The notes beneath the pieces are model-generated. The model ran no database searches, was not told where the DNA came from, and was given only the letters and a program-made list of their open reading frames with translations. A stretch of DNA of 64,000 bases. It comes from Spirochaetaceae bacterium. GTDB taxonomy: Bacteria; Spirochaetota; Spirochaetia; Treponematales; Rectinemataceae. How positions within the stretch are numbered: the stretch's first letter is position 1; the number at the start of each line of letters is the position of its first letter. The stretch is from NCBI GenBank assembly GCA_025358255.1, contig JANYKC010000039.1, positions 62,001-126,000 on the forward strand. Reading direction: 5' to 3'. The translations under genes were made by a program, and so were the position numbers. Shown piece after piece: positions 53,815-62,126 of the stretch.

Positions 53815-55101
53815 CTATTTGGCAGGGAATTTCCTCATGGTGAGCTCGAGGGACTCGCCGATGGCCCAAAGGGCTTTCTGGAGGTCGGCATCGGTGTGGC
53901 GATGCGCGATGTACCAATGGTGGTAGGGCTGGATGAAGAGCCCTCTCCGGATGGTCTGGGTGTAGAAGTACTCGCGGCGCGCCTTGTAGATCTTCTCTCC
54001 GCCGGTTCCGGGCCCCTCGTTGGCGGCCTGGTCGAAGGTGATGTAGGGCATGGGGGGGATGCCGGAGACCGTCGCCGGCACGTGCGAGTCCTTGACGATC
54101 CTGTCCAGGTCCGCGAGGAATCTGGTGCCGCGCGACCAGAGCGAATCCTGGACCTTCTCGCGCTCGAGGATCTCGAGGCACTTCATCGCCGCGACCATCT
54201 CGAGGCTGTTCGGGAAATAGGTCGAGGAGACGAAGACCTTGGATTCGCAGACCGACATGAACTCGCGCTTGCCCGCGACCATGGAAAGGGGGTAGCCGTT
54301 GGCCACGGCCTTGCCGAAGGTGGCCAGGTCGGGCGTGACGCCGTAGCGTTCCTGGGCTCCGCCCATGGCCACGCGGAAACCGGTGCGCACCTCGTCGAAG
54401 ATGAGGACGATCTTTTCCTTCGTGGCGATGTCGCGTACCGCCTGGAGGTAGCCGGGAGGCGGGGGGATGATGGGCTTGGCGCCGGGATGCCCCACCGGCG
54501 TGATGATGATGCAGGCAATGTCGCCCTTGTGGGCCTCTATCTTCCGCTCAAGGTCATCGATCTGGCCGTACTCGAACTCGTCGGTCAGGGCGAGGGTCTC
54601 GCCGGGCACGCCGCCGTGGTTCTCCACGCACCAGTCGTGCCAGCCGTGGTAGCCGCAGCGTAGGATCATCTTTTTCCCGGTGTAGCCCCGGGCGATGCGG
54701 GTGGCCAGGGTGGTGGCGTCGGAACCGGTCTTCACGGGGATGACCTGCTCGGCGCAGGGGACGATCTCCGTGATCCGCCGCTCGAAGTCGTTCTGGATGG
54801 GCTGGACGAGGGAGAAGCAGAAACCGCGCTCGGTTATCTGCCTGATGACCTCGTAGTTGATCTCGGGCTCGTTGTAGCCCAGGATGATGGGGCCGTAGGC
54901 GCAGAGCATGTCGATGTAGTCGTTGCCGTCAACGTCGACGATGTGGCCGCCATAGCCCTTGTCGAGGAAAATGGGATACTCGCCCTGGACGAAATTGTAA
55001 GGGCGCCTGATGCCCATGACGCCGCCCGGGGATAGCCGTTTGGCATCCTCGAACATGGACATGGACTTCTCGAGAACAAGCTTCGGAAATTCCGCTGCCA
55101 T
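53815..55101 (-). CDS. kat: Class III transaminase, probable acyl-CoA beta-transaminase (Kat)
   Basis: PLP aminotransferase of 428 residues related to glutamate-1-semialdehyde aminomutase. Conserved parts are PVKTGSDATTLATRIARGYTGK, YHGWHDWC, LIFDEVRTGFR and the PLP lysine in TFGKAVANGYP (about 262). It sits between kdd and kce, where many clusters carry kal instead. An acyl-CoA beta-transaminase replacing Kal was described from a Cloacimonas lysine cluster. By that analogy this enzyme would convert 3-aminobutyryl-CoA plus 2-oxoglutarate to acetoacetyl-CoA plus glutamate (inference). ATG 55101 is chosen at the conserved N-terminus, with AGAGGA upstream; the longer open frame upstream is unlikely. 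Confidence 0.75.
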   Translation of the reverse strand: MAAEFPKLVLEKSMSMFEDAKRLSPGGVMGIRRPYNFVQGEYPIFLDKGYGGHIVDVDGNDYIDMLCAYGPIILGYNEPEINYEVIRQITERGFCFSLVQPIQNDFERRITEIVPCAEQVIPVKTGSDATTLATRIARGYTGKKMILRCGYHGWHDWCVENHGGVPGETLALTDEFEYGQIDDLERKIEAHKGDIACIIITPVGHPGAKPIIPPPPGYLQAVRDIATKEKIVLIFDEVRTGFRVAMGGAQERYGVTPDLATFGKAVANGYPLSMVAGKREFMSVCESKVFVSSTYFPNSLEMVAAMKCLEILEREKVQDSLWSRGTRFLADLDRIVKDSHVPATVSGIPPMPYITFDQAANEGPGTGGEKIYKARREYFYTQTIRRGLFIQPYHHWYIAHRHTDADLQKALWAIGESLELTMRKFPAK

Positions 55102-55486
55102 GGTAGTTGTGAGTCCTCTGGCTCTGCGGGAGGAAGGGGGGTCTCGTCCCCCACCCGAGCGTACCCGGCCTCCCAAAGTACCGACCCCTCCATCAAGGCT
55201 TTCCTGGAAGGGAAAAACCTTGATGAGGCTGTCGCGCCGGGAACGGGGAGTCCCCGGGGATAGGGCAACTCCGGCTGGAGCCCCCATCATGTACCTCTTG
55301 AAAACGGGGCCTGCGCGCGTGGCGGCCTGACGGCCGTCATGGCGACGCCGGAGAGACGGACCGCCCCCGCCGAAATGACGGTCGGCGCCTCGGGTGGCCG
55401 CCTTCCGGACTTCGACTCGCCGTCTCCCCACTGCTCCGTTTCGCAAAGAAACGAGGCGACGATCAGAAAACCGTCGCCTGGCGCCC
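55102..55486 (-). promoter_or_regulatory. Structured intergenic region between kdd and kat
   Basis: A 385-base stretch with no supported gene. On the minus strand it holds the terminator-like hairpin after kdd, an 8-bp stem (CATCAAGG 55191-55198 with CCTTGATG 55218-55225), and a G5/C5 hairpin near 55136-55152 before the kat ribosome site. I could not match it to the lysine, cobalamin, glycine or SAM riboswitch patterns. It may control how much of the operon beyond kdd is expressed. Confidence 0.4.
55454..55479 (-). terminator. Hairpin after kdd, possible partial terminator
   Basis: On the minus strand AGGCGACG (55479-55472) pairs with CGTCGCCT (55461-55454) around a 10-base loop, followed by CGTTTCTTTG. 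It begins 8 bases after the kdd stop. The weak T-rich tail suggests attenuation and not a full stop, since the pathway genes continue downstream. Confidence 0.5.
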
Positions 55487-56527
55487 TTACTTTACGTAGA
55501 GTTCCTCAAAGACCTTCCTGAGCTTCGGGTTCTCATAGAGCTCGGCGAGGGTGATCTCGGCATGGTCCTTGGTATATCCGTTGCCGATGATCATGGTCAC
55601 GTCCTTGCCGATGCCCTCGGCGCCGAGGGCGGCGCGGGTAAAGCTCGTGGCCATCGAGAAGAAATAGACGATGCCATCGTCGCGGACGGGGAGGATGGAG
55701 GACATCTCCGTGCCCTGGATGTTGACGCAGTTGATGCAAAGGTCGAATTCCCTGCCTTTGTTGGCCTTGAGGGTGCCTTCAAGGACATCAAGGGGCTTGG
55801 TGGCGTCGGCGACGACCACTTCGTGGCAGAGCTTGTGCTCCATGAGGACCTTGCGGGAGCGCTCGGAATGGATGTTCGCGACGACGCGGCCGGTGGGTCC
55901 GACGCGCTTCATGGCCTCGTAGCAGCACAGGAGGCCGGACTTTCCGCCGGCGCCAAGGACGAGGACGGAGTCGCCCGGCTTCACGAGCTTGGCGGTCTGG
56001 GCGGGGGCTCCGGCCACGTCGAGGGCCGCAAGGGCAAGTCCCTCGTCCATGTCGGTGGGGAGCTTGGCGTAGATGCCTGACTCGAAAAGGATGGCCTGGG
56101 CCTCGACCTCCACGCGGTCGATCTCGGGATGGACCTTGAGGATCTTGTTGATCTTGAGGGGGGTGAGGGAAAGGGACACCAGGCTGGCGATCTTGTCGCC
56201 GACTTTGAGGTCCCGGTCCTTGAGGGCGGAGCCGATCTTGGCGACCTTGCCGATGAGCATGCCGCCTGAGCCGGTGACGGGGTTCTGCTGCTTGCCCCGG
56301 GCGGCTACGATGCCCAGGATCGTCGCCTTGATCTTCTCGATGTCCCCCTTGGCCTCGTCCTCGATCTGGGTAAAGGATGCGGAGTCGATGTTGAGGGCGA
56401 TGACATCCACGAGGATCTCGTTGTCGTAGATGACGGACATGTCATTGTTGAGTTTCTGTGCGGTCTGGGGCATGGAGCCGGCTGGTTCGATCACGCGGTG
56501 GGTTCCGTACTTGTTGCCAAGGGCCAT
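55487..56527 (-). CDS. kdd: L-erythro-3,5-diaminohexanoate dehydrogenase
   Basis: NAD-dependent oxidative deaminase of 346 residues that turns 3,5-diaminohexanoate into 3-keto-5-aminohexanoate and ammonia. It starts with the family N-terminus NKYGTHRVIEPAGSMPQ, has NEILVDVIALNIDSASF, and the nucleotide-binding motif VLVLGAGGKSGLLCCYEA (about 185-202). ATG 56527 is supported by CAGGAGGACTTC immediately upstream; the longer frame to 56566 lacks a ribosome site. First gene of the lysine-fermentation operon; a predicted promoter lies about 135 bases upstream. Confidence 0.93.
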   Translation of the reverse strand: MALGNKYGTHRVIEPAGSMPQTAQKLNNDMSVIYDNEILVDVIALNIDSASFTQIEDEAKGDIEKIKATILGIVAARGKQQNPVTGSGGMLIGKVAKIGSALKDRDLKVGDKIASLVSLSLTPLKINKILKVHPEIDRVEVEAQAILFESGIYAKLPTDMDEGLALAALDVAGAPAQTAKLVKPGDSVLVLGAGGKSGLLCCYEAMKRVGPTGRVVANIHSERSRKVLMEHKLCHEVVVADATKPLDVLEGTLKANKGREFDLCINCVNIQGTEMSSILPVRDDGIVYFFSMATSFTRAALGAEGIGKDVTMIIGNGYTKDHAEITLAELYENPKLRKVFEELYVK

Positions 56528-56660
56528 GAAGTCCTCCTGATACCGCAGGAAAACGGCAACTGCCATGTGCGCGCGCGCCTATATAAGCCCGCTGGTCGCC
56601 TTAGGAAGCTCCCGCCCGAGGACCCGGCCGGGCCCGCAAACGACGGTATCGTATTCTTAT

Positions 56661-56690
56661 CATATAGCCTCCTCTTTTAGCCGACGTCAA
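56661..56690 (-). promoter_or_regulatory. Predicted promoter of the lysine-fermentation operon
   Basis: On the minus strand TTGACG (56690-56685) and TATATG (56666-56661), spacer 18 bases. The leader to the kdd ATG would be about 125 bases, GC-rich with several possible short stems but no recognised riboswitch. Confidence 0.45.
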
Positions 56691-56744
56691 GGCGCAAACG
56701 CGTGGCGAAACGGCGTTTCAATATTAAAAACGCTTGCTTCGACG

Positions 56745-56771
56745 AAAAAAAGGCCCCGGACAAACCGGGGC
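56745..56771 (-). terminator. Intrinsic terminator of the outer-membrane protein gene
   Basis: On the minus strand GCCCCGG (56771-56765) pairs with CCGGGGC (56759-56753) around a 5-base loop, followed by C and seven T. It begins 25 bases after the stop codon and separates this gene from the lysine operon. Confidence 0.9.
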
Positions 56772-56795
56772 TTCAATTCATTATGCGGGAATCGG

Positions 56796-57413
56796 CTAGA
56801 GGATGAGCTTTGCGCCCAAGGTGATGCGGAAGGCGGGGATATAGGCCGAGCCCGTGTTGTAGGGATCGAAGGCGGCGTAGTACTGGGGATTGCCATACTC
56901 GTCGTCGTAGGAGACCTTCTGGGCCAGGGCATAATTATAGGCGAATTTGCCGAAGATGCCGATGGGGCCGAGGTTGATGCCCACGCCGGCGGCAGCGTAC
57001 CAGTAGTAGGAGGCGGAGAGGAAGTCCTGGGCCGTCACGGTGGTGTTGCTCGCGTATTGGCTGCCGAGGATGCCGAAGCCGAGCTCGGCAAAGGGGTCAA
57101 GGAAGGCCTTGGCCTTGAAGAGGTGGTAGGAGACAAAGGCATCCCCGTCGATAACCATCATCTCCTGGCCAAAAAAGGAATCATAATAGGAATAGGTATT
57201 GACGGAGGCTCCAAAACCGATATTGCCCATACCGAGCTCAAGAAAGCCGCCGTACATGATGAAATCACCGGAGGTGAAGGCATCCTTGATTTCGGTCGCC
57301 GACATCGAGCTATCCATCGGAAGGGCGCCGGAAACACCTAACATAAGCTGGGCAGAAGCGCCCGCGAGAACGAGAACCGCGATTGCAAGAACCGCGGCCA
57401 GTTTCTTCTTCAT
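56796..57413 (-). CDS. Outer-membrane beta-barrel protein
   Basis: A 205-residue exported protein. The signal peptide (about 1-21, MKKKLAAVLAIAVLVLAGASA) is followed by amphipathic strands rich in G, Y and F (MYGGFLELGMGNIGFGASVNTYSYYD, YYWYAAAGVGINLG). It ends PAFRITLGAKLIL, a barrel-type C-terminal strand. The pattern matches small eight-stranded porin-like or OmpW/OmpA-type barrels, with no family name I can defend. CACAGGAGGAAGC precedes ATG 57413. A 14-base palindrome (57424-57437) lies in its leader. It has its own promoter and terminator. Confidence 0.72.
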   Translation of the reverse strand: MKKKLAAVLAIAVLVLAGASAQLMLGVSGALPMDSSMSATEIKDAFTSGDFIMYGGFLELGMGNIGFGASVNTYSYYDSFFGQEMMVIDGDAFVSYHLFKAKAFLDPFAELGFGILGSQYASNTTVTAQDFLSASYYWYAAAGVGINLGPIGIFGKFAYNYALAQKVSYDDEYGNPQYYAAFDPYNTGSAYIPAFRITLGAKLIL

Positions 57414-57423
57414 GCTTCCTCCT

Positions 57424-57437
57424 GTGGCCATGGCCAC
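57424..57437. repeat. 14-bp perfect palindrome in the barrel-protein leader
   Basis: GTGGCCATGGCCAC is perfectly self-complementary and lies between the predicted -10 (57453) and the ribosome site. Possible operator. Confidence 0.5.
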
Positions 57438-57452
57438 TGTATCATTAGCAAG

Positions 57453-57480
57453 AATATACCGCCCCTCAAGTAAAAAACAA
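57453..57480 (-). promoter_or_regulatory. Predicted promoter for the outer-membrane barrel gene
   Basis: On the minus strand TTGTTT (57480-57475) and TATATT (57458-57453), spacer 16 bases, about 40 bases before the ATG. Confidence 0.45.
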
Positions 57481-57501
57481 GGTGCAAAAGGATACGTCGC
57501 T

Positions 57502-57530
57502 TTGCAGGGACCACAGGAGCGAGCTATAGT
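57502..57530 (+). promoter_or_regulatory. Predicted promoter for the PEGA-repeat gene
   Basis: TTGCAG (57502-57507) and TATAGT (57525-57530) with a 17-base spacer. Divergent to the barrel-protein promoter; the leader to ATG 57645 would be about 108 bases. Confidence 0.55.
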
Positions 57531-57644
57531 ATACTCGTCTGGATATTCAGCGATGAAGGCCGGAGCTGTTGTTTCACAAATCGGGCATCGCGCTTTCAGG
57601 CGTGATGCCTTCGCTTCCAGGCCGGAAGCGAAAAAAGGAGAATC

Positions 57645-59009
57645 ATGAGAACGAAGCGAGTATTCGCGACCCTAGCCATCCTGTTGACACTTTTCGGCGC
57701 AGCCGCCTTCGCCCAAGTCAGGGGTGCACTCATCGTGCAGTCCAGCGTTTCCGGTGCCCAAGTCTACGCGGACGACCGGCTCATAGGCAACGCCACCCCG
57801 AATTTCACCATCCTCCTGCCCGCCAGGACCTACACGATCAAGGTCGTCAAGGCCGGCTTCAAGGACTTTGTCCAGTCCGTCAACCTGACAAGCGCCGGAG
57901 TGACGGTCCAGGCCAACCTGGTCCCGATCAATGCGGTAGCGCCGCCACCCCCGCCCGCGCAGTACGCCCTGACGGTCAACTCCAACGTTTCCGGCGCCGA
58001 GGTCTACCTCAACGGAAACCGCGCCGGCAACACGCCCCTCTCAATCCAGGTCGCGCCGGGAACCTATACGGTCCAGGTCAAGGCGGCCGGCTATAACGGC
58101 TACAACCAGACCTTCAACGTGACAGGCCCGACGCAGGTCAACGCCACCCTCGCCACTGTCCAGGTCACCCTAACCGTGAACTCCAATGTCGCCGGCGCCA
58201 GCGTCTATCTGAACGGGAACCTCTCCGGCAATACGCCGCTCAATCTCCAGGTCATCGCCGGCAGCTACACCGTCATGGTCCGCGCCCCAGGCTACAACGA
58301 CTACAGCCAGAACGTGGCCGTGGGCGGCAACACCCAGGTCTCCGCCGTCCTCAGCCCCGTCCAGTTCACCCTTACGGTGGGAGCCAATGTGCAAGGCGCC
58401 AATGTCTTCATCAACGGCAACCAGGCCGGGAAAACGCCTTTCAGCACCAACGTCGGCGCGGGCAACTATACCGTCCTCGTAATGGCTGCCGGATACAGCG
58501 ACTTCAGCCAGACGCTCAGCGTGAATGGCAACAGCCAGGTCAACGCCATCCTCGTCGCCTCCACCTTCCCGGTCACGATCGATTCCGGCAGCCTCCGCGG
58601 CGCACAGGTCTTCCTGAATGGCGCGATGGTCGGCCAGACCCCGTATTCGACCAACCTCGCCATCGGCAACTACTCTGTCGTCATCAAGGCACCCGGCTAC
58701 GCCGACTACAGTGCCCAGCTCGGCGTGCGCGGTCCCCAGAGCCTCTCCGCTTCCCTCGTTCCCCTCATGGCAAGCTGGAACCTCTCAATCCCGGACGGCA
58801 TGGTGAACAAGGCCCTCAAGGAAGGACCCTGGGCGCAGTTCCAGCTCTGGATCGACGGAAACCTCCAGCAGTCGACTTCCGGGCAGCTTCCCGCCGGGAA
58901 ACACGCCCTCCGCATTGTTACTGGTTCCCTTGCCACCGAGACGAGCCTCGATTTCCTGGCTGGCAAGGCCTACAGCTTCGAGCCATTTATCGGGCTAACG
59001 GTCAAATAG
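57645..59009 (+). CDS. Secreted PEGA-repeat protein
   Basis: A 454-residue exported protein. A signal peptide (about 1-23) is followed by five PEGA-type repeats of about 65 residues (about 29-94, 107-170, 173-240, 244-305, 309-375), each with a V-GA-VY-NG---G-TP core and a G-YTV-V-A-GY-DY end. A proline linker (AVAPPPPPAQ) separates repeats 1 and 2. The last 75 residues are a related but degenerate sixth unit. PEGA domains are surface or periplasmic beta-sandwich modules common in spirochaetes and planctomycetes. Function unknown; structural or adhesive roles are guesses. GGAG precedes the ATG. Confidence 0.88.
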   Translation: MRTKRVFATLAILLTLFGAAAFAQVRGALIVQSSVSGAQVYADDRLIGNATPNFTILLPARTYTIKVVKAGFKDFVQSVNLTSAGVTVQANLVPINAVAPPPPPAQYALTVNSNVSGAEVYLNGNRAGNTPLSIQVAPGTYTVQVKAAGYNGYNQTFNVTGPTQVNATLATVQVTLTVNSNVAGASVYLNGNLSGNTPLNLQVIAGSYTVMVRAPGYNDYSQNVAVGGNTQVSAVLSPVQFTLTVGANVQGANVFINGNQAGKTPFSTNVGAGNYTVLVMAAGYSDFSQTLSVNGNSQVNAILVASTFPVTIDSGSLRGAQVFLNGAMVGQTPYSTNLAIGNYSVVIKAPGYADYSAQLGVRGPQSLSASLVPLMASWNLSIPDGMVNKALKEGPWAQFQLWIDGNLQQSTSGQLPAGKHALRIVTGSLATETSLDFLAGKAYSFEPFIGLTVK

Positions 59010-59024
59010 GCCGGAAAAAAGCAT

Positions 59025-59143
59025 CGCGAACCCGGTTCCCCAAGGACGCGGTTCGCGGCTCGGCCGTTTCCGCCGCCGGAAGTGGTGGCGGAAACGGCAA
59101 CATTTAAAAAATCTCCCGTTTGGACAGTGGCCTGTCCGGGAGG
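59025..59143 (+). terminator. Three tandem hairpins after the PEGA gene
   Basis: Hairpin 1: CGCGAACC (59025-59032) with GGTTCGCG (59050-59057). Hairpin 2: GCCGTTTCCGCC (59063-59074) with GGCGGAAACGGC (59087-59098), a perfect 12-bp stem. Hairpin 3: CTCCC-ttt-GGACAG with CTGTCC-GGGAG (59113-59142), with a 3-base bulge. No clear T-tract follows any of them. At least the second probably ends transcription; the set may be a structured leader for the GNAT gene. Confidence 0.5.
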
Positions 59144-59193
59144 CAATTCCGAGCTTCGAGCCGAACATCATTGCTGATCAAAAGGTATGTAGA

Positions 59194-59700
59194 ATGACGG
59201 ACATCAACGAGTATGCGCGTCTGGCCCAGGAAGGCGGAGCCTTTAAGGATATCGAGCTCGAGATACTCAAAGAGTCGCTCCTGACGTCAATCGAGCGGCC
59301 GGGATTGCCCTATCGCTCGGTCGAGCTTAGGGACGGCAAGCTTCTCGCTGGCTTTGGCCTCCTTTTCCGTACCCCCGGAGCCGATTTCACCTTTGATGTC
59401 GCCGCTCTCTGCGTCGACGCCTCCTATCTCGACAAGGGGATAGGGCGGAAGCTCATCGACCTCATAGAAGAGGAGGCTCTCCGCGCCGAGCCCTCTGCAA
59501 TCGTCCGCTTCGAGATTTCCACGCGCAAGCGGAGCGCGGCCGGGCCGGGTCTTCTCGAGGAATGCGGATACTCCCTCATCGGCCATATCGCCGACTTTTA
59601 TGGAAAAGAGGATGATTACTACATGTACGCCCGCCATCTTTTCCGCCCCCGCCCCCCGAAAGAAGGCGAAAAAGCGGCAGAAGTGGCCAAGCTCCCATGA
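59194..59700 (+). CDS. GNAT family N-acetyltransferase
   Basis: Cytosolic acetyl-CoA-dependent acetyltransferase of 168 residues. The acetyl-CoA site is seen as LCVDASYLDKGIGRKLIDLIEEEAL (about 71-95), with the Q/RxxGxG/A-type turn DKGIGRK, followed by FEISTRKRSAAGPGLLEECGYSLIG, the usual beta-4/alpha-4 and C-terminal part. The substrate is unknown. Its stop overlaps the ROK kinase ATG by four bases, so the two are coupled. A weak AAAAGG lies before the ATG. Confidence 0.82.
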   Translation: MTDINEYARLAQEGGAFKDIELEILKESLLTSIERPGLPYRSVELRDGKLLAGFGLLFRTPGADFTFDVAALCVDASYLDKGIGRKLIDLIEEEALRAEPSAIVRFEISTRKRSAAGPGLLEECGYSLIGHIADFYGKEDDYYMYARHLFRPRPPKEGEKAAEVAKLP

Positions 59701-60593
59701 TCATCGCGGCGATCGAGGCGGGGGGCACCAAATTCATCGTCGGCCTTGTGAGGATCGAAGGAGCTGGGGATGTCGCTCCAGCACTGCTGGCCAGGGCCTC
59801 CATACCCACCACCAATCCGGCAGAAACCCTGAAGGCCGCAGGCGATTTCCTTGAGTCGGCTTCCACCGGTCACGGAGGCTTCGGCGCTTTGGGGATCGGT
59901 TCCTTTGGACCCGTGGACCTCCGCCCCTCAAGCCCTGGCTGGGGTCATGTCACGACGACCCCAAAACCGGGCTGGAGCGGCGCGGACGTGGCGGGCTATT
60001 TTCACGCCCGCTTTGGCATCCCGGTGTCTTTCGACACCGACGTCAATGCCGCGGCCTATGGCGAATACCGCTGGGGCGGGGCAAAAGGGATCCAGGATTT
60101 CATCTATATAACCGTCGGCACGGGAGTCGGCGGGGGGGTTTTCTCCGGAGGGAAGCTGGTGCATGGCCTCTCCCATCCCGAACTCGGGCATATCAGGATC
60201 CATCGCGACAGCGATGACAGGTTCGAGGGTTGCTGTCCCTACCACGGTGATTGCCTCGAGGGGCTGGCGGCAGGACCGGCCATAAGCACGCGCTGGAAGA
60301 TGCAGGCCCAGGACCTGGCCCCGGACCATGTGGCCTGGGAACTCGAGGCAGGCTACCTGGCCAAGGCAGTGGCCACCTTCTGCCTTGTCGTCTCGCCGCA
60401 GCTCGTCCTCCTGGGCGGCGGCGTGGGCATGCGGGAAGGTTTGGCGGAGAGGGTTTCCATCCTTGTCGGCAAGGAACTCGCCGGCTATGTGCCCGCCTTG
60501 GCCGATCCGGCCTTCCTGTCGAGTTTTGTCCGCCGACCCGCCCTCGGCGCAGATGCAGGGCTCCTTGGCTCGGCCGCCCTCACCCTCGTCTAG
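59697..60593 (+). CDS. ROK family sugar kinase (fructokinase-like)
   Basis: ATP-dependent hexose kinase of 298 residues. The N-terminal phosphate-binding motif is AIEAGGTKFIVGLV (about 4-17), the sugar-binding site FDTDVNAAAYGEYRWG with the catalytic Asp (about 120), and the glycine loop VGTGVGGGVFSGG. The ROK zinc site is HPELGHIRIH followed by CCPYHGDC (about 178-185). The sequence fits the fructokinase branch, including the GSFGPVDL motif (about 66-73). It follows a GNAT gene in an overlapping pair. Substrate most likely fructose or another hexose. Confidence 0.87.
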   Translation: MIIAAIEAGGTKFIVGLVRIEGAGDVAPALLARASIPTTNPAETLKAAGDFLESASTGHGGFGALGIGSFGPVDLRPSSPGWGHVTTTPKPGWSGADVAGYFHARFGIPVSFDTDVNAAAYGEYRWGGAKGIQDFIYITVGTGVGGGVFSGGKLVHGLSHPELGHIRIHRDSDDRFEGCCPYHGDCLEGLAAGPAISTRWKMQAQDLAPDHVAWELEAGYLAKAVATFCLVVSPQLVLLGGGVGMREGLAERVSILVGKELAGYVPALADPAFLSSFVRRPALGADAGLLGSAALTLV

Positions 60594-60696
60594 CCAAGCG
60601 GAAAGGGCAAAAAGGACGGCTTTCGCGGCCTCGTTTGCCTGGCAGGGCGGCATCCGCGCCGAATAGCCCTGTATTTTTTGGCAGAACAGGCCGAAA

Positions 60697-61986
60697 ATGA
60701 AGGGAATACTTTTATCGTTCCAGCCAAGGATGGGCATCGTGGATTCATTTTCGTTGGATGGCTCGACACTCGTAACCCCGAGCGCCCTTCATGCCAGGAC
60801 TTCCTTGGTCGTGGACGGCGAACTGCTCGTGGCGTCCGGTGCGAAAGCGCGCCACCACATCCCCGTAGGCGGACAGTCCTACATTTACCCGGCACTCATC
60901 AACGTCCATGACCATATGCGCGGCAACTACCTTCCCCGCGTCGGACCCAAGGGCGACGCATACTACGCAAATTGGTCTCCCTGGGACAACGACCTCAAGT
61001 CATCGGGCGTCTATGACGAGCGTTCCCACCTCAATGTGGAGACGATGTACTTCCTCTCGGCCTACAAGAACCTTTTCTCGGGCGTCGCCACCGTCAATGA
61101 CCATTTCCCCCATGAAATCAACGATCCCTTCATAGATCGCCTGCCCATCCGCGTGATCCGCGAATACTCCCTGGCCCACGAATGCTCCTCCTATGACCTG
61201 AAATGGGGCAGGGGCATGATGATCGAGCATGGAATGGCCGTCGAACGCAACTGGCCCTTCATAACCCATCTGGAGGAAGGCTTCGACGCCGAGGCCCAGG
61301 ATGGCGTGGGCATCCTCGAACGCGCCGGCTGCCTCACCGAGCACGACCTCCTCATACATGGCATCGGCTTTTCCGACAACGACATCAAGACCATCAAGAA
61401 GGCCGGTGCCAGTGTCTCCTGGTGCCCCGCCTCCAACATCCTCATGTTCAACGTAACCTGCAAGATCCGGAAGCTCCTGGCCGCAGGGGTGAACGTGGCC
61501 CTTGGCACTGACTCGACCCATTCAGGCTCCATCAACACCCTTGCCGAGATGAAATACGCGCGGGCGACCTACCGAGCGCTCTATGGTGAGGACCTCCCGG
61601 CCAAGCTCCTCGTGAGCATGGTCACCGAAAACCCGGCAAAAGCCTTCCGCATGGACGTCAGGACCGGCAAGCTGGAAGCGGGCATGCTGGCCGATATCGC
61701 GGTTTTCAAGGCGCGCGACGATGACCCGTGGGAGAACCTTTGCGCCGCGACGATGGACGATCTTGAGCTCCTGGTGGTCGCCGGAAAGCCTGTGTACGGG
61801 GAAGAGGCCAGATTCGGCGAGCTTGTCGCGAATGATCTTTCCGCCGGACAGGAAAAAGGCTATAGTCTGATAGTGGTCGGCGGCAGGAAGATGTTCGTCA
61901 AGGGCGATCCGGCGGGCCTTTACCGTGGAGTGCGGGCGGCTGTCGGTTTCCCGAAGAGGCTCGACTACCTGCCTTTCGAGGTTTAG
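60697..61986 (+). CDS. Amidohydrolase family protein
   Basis: Metal-dependent hydrolase of 429 residues, TIM-barrel amidohydrolase superfamily, of the cytosine deaminase/chlorohydrolase kind. Motifs: metal ligands NVHDHMRGNYLP (about 69-80), FITHLEEG with the third histidine, LLIHGIGFS with the fourth, and the catalytic aspartate in LGTDSTHSGS (about 269-278). The C-terminal strand GKLEAGMLADIAVFKA is typical of the family. Imidazolonepropionase, guanine deaminase and related activities are possible; the substrate is undetermined. The start has AACAGG upstream, and a hairpin follows the gene. Confidence 0.82.
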   Translation: MKGILLSFQPRMGIVDSFSLDGSTLVTPSALHARTSLVVDGELLVASGAKARHHIPVGGQSYIYPALINVHDHMRGNYLPRVGPKGDAYYANWSPWDNDLKSSGVYDERSHLNVETMYFLSAYKNLFSGVATVNDHFPHEINDPFIDRLPIRVIREYSLAHECSSYDLKWGRGMMIEHGMAVERNWPFITHLEEGFDAEAQDGVGILERAGCLTEHDLLIHGIGFSDNDIKTIKKAGASVSWCPASNILMFNVTCKIRKLLAAGVNVALGTDSTHSGSINTLAEMKYARATYRALYGEDLPAKLLVSMVTENPAKAFRMDVRTGKLEAGMLADIAVFKARDDDPWENLCAATMDDLELLVVAGKPVYGEEARFGELVANDLSAGQEKGYSLIVVGGRKMFVKGDPAGLYRGVRAAVGFPKRLDYLPFEV

Positions 61987-61993
61987 CCCTGCC

Positions 61994-62014
61994 GGGAGCG
62001 CGTTGGGCGCTCCC
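61994..62014 (+). terminator. Hairpin after the amidohydrolase gene
   Basis: GGGAGCGC (61994-62001) pairs with GCGCTCCC (62007-62014) around a 5-base loop, 8 bases after the stop. No T-tract. Confidence 0.5.
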
Positions 62015-62126
62015 GCCAAGCCGGATTCCATACCGTGGACGCTTTCGGCCCACGGCTAGTACAACAATGGCCTTGCCCGCCGCGGACCTCTGGTCCGCCC
62101 GGGCCGGGATTTCAGGGAGCGCACGG

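Noticed and set aside
53815-55101. HemL (glutamate-1-semialdehyde aminomutase) for haem or B12 synthesis
   Set aside because: The operon context is lysine fermentation and no other tetrapyrrole gene is nearby; similarity alone does not separate HemL from Kat, so this is kept as an alternative for phylogeny to settle.
55102-55446. N-terminal extension of the transaminase (about 115 residues before 55101)
   Set aside because: The extension is arginine- and glycine-rich, unrelated to the family, and a ribosome site plus the conserved N-terminus support ATG 55101.
57645-59009. Tandem repeat region as CRISPR or mobile repeat
   Set aside because: The repeats are in-frame protein repeats (PEGA) with diverged codons; there are no identical direct repeats with spacers.
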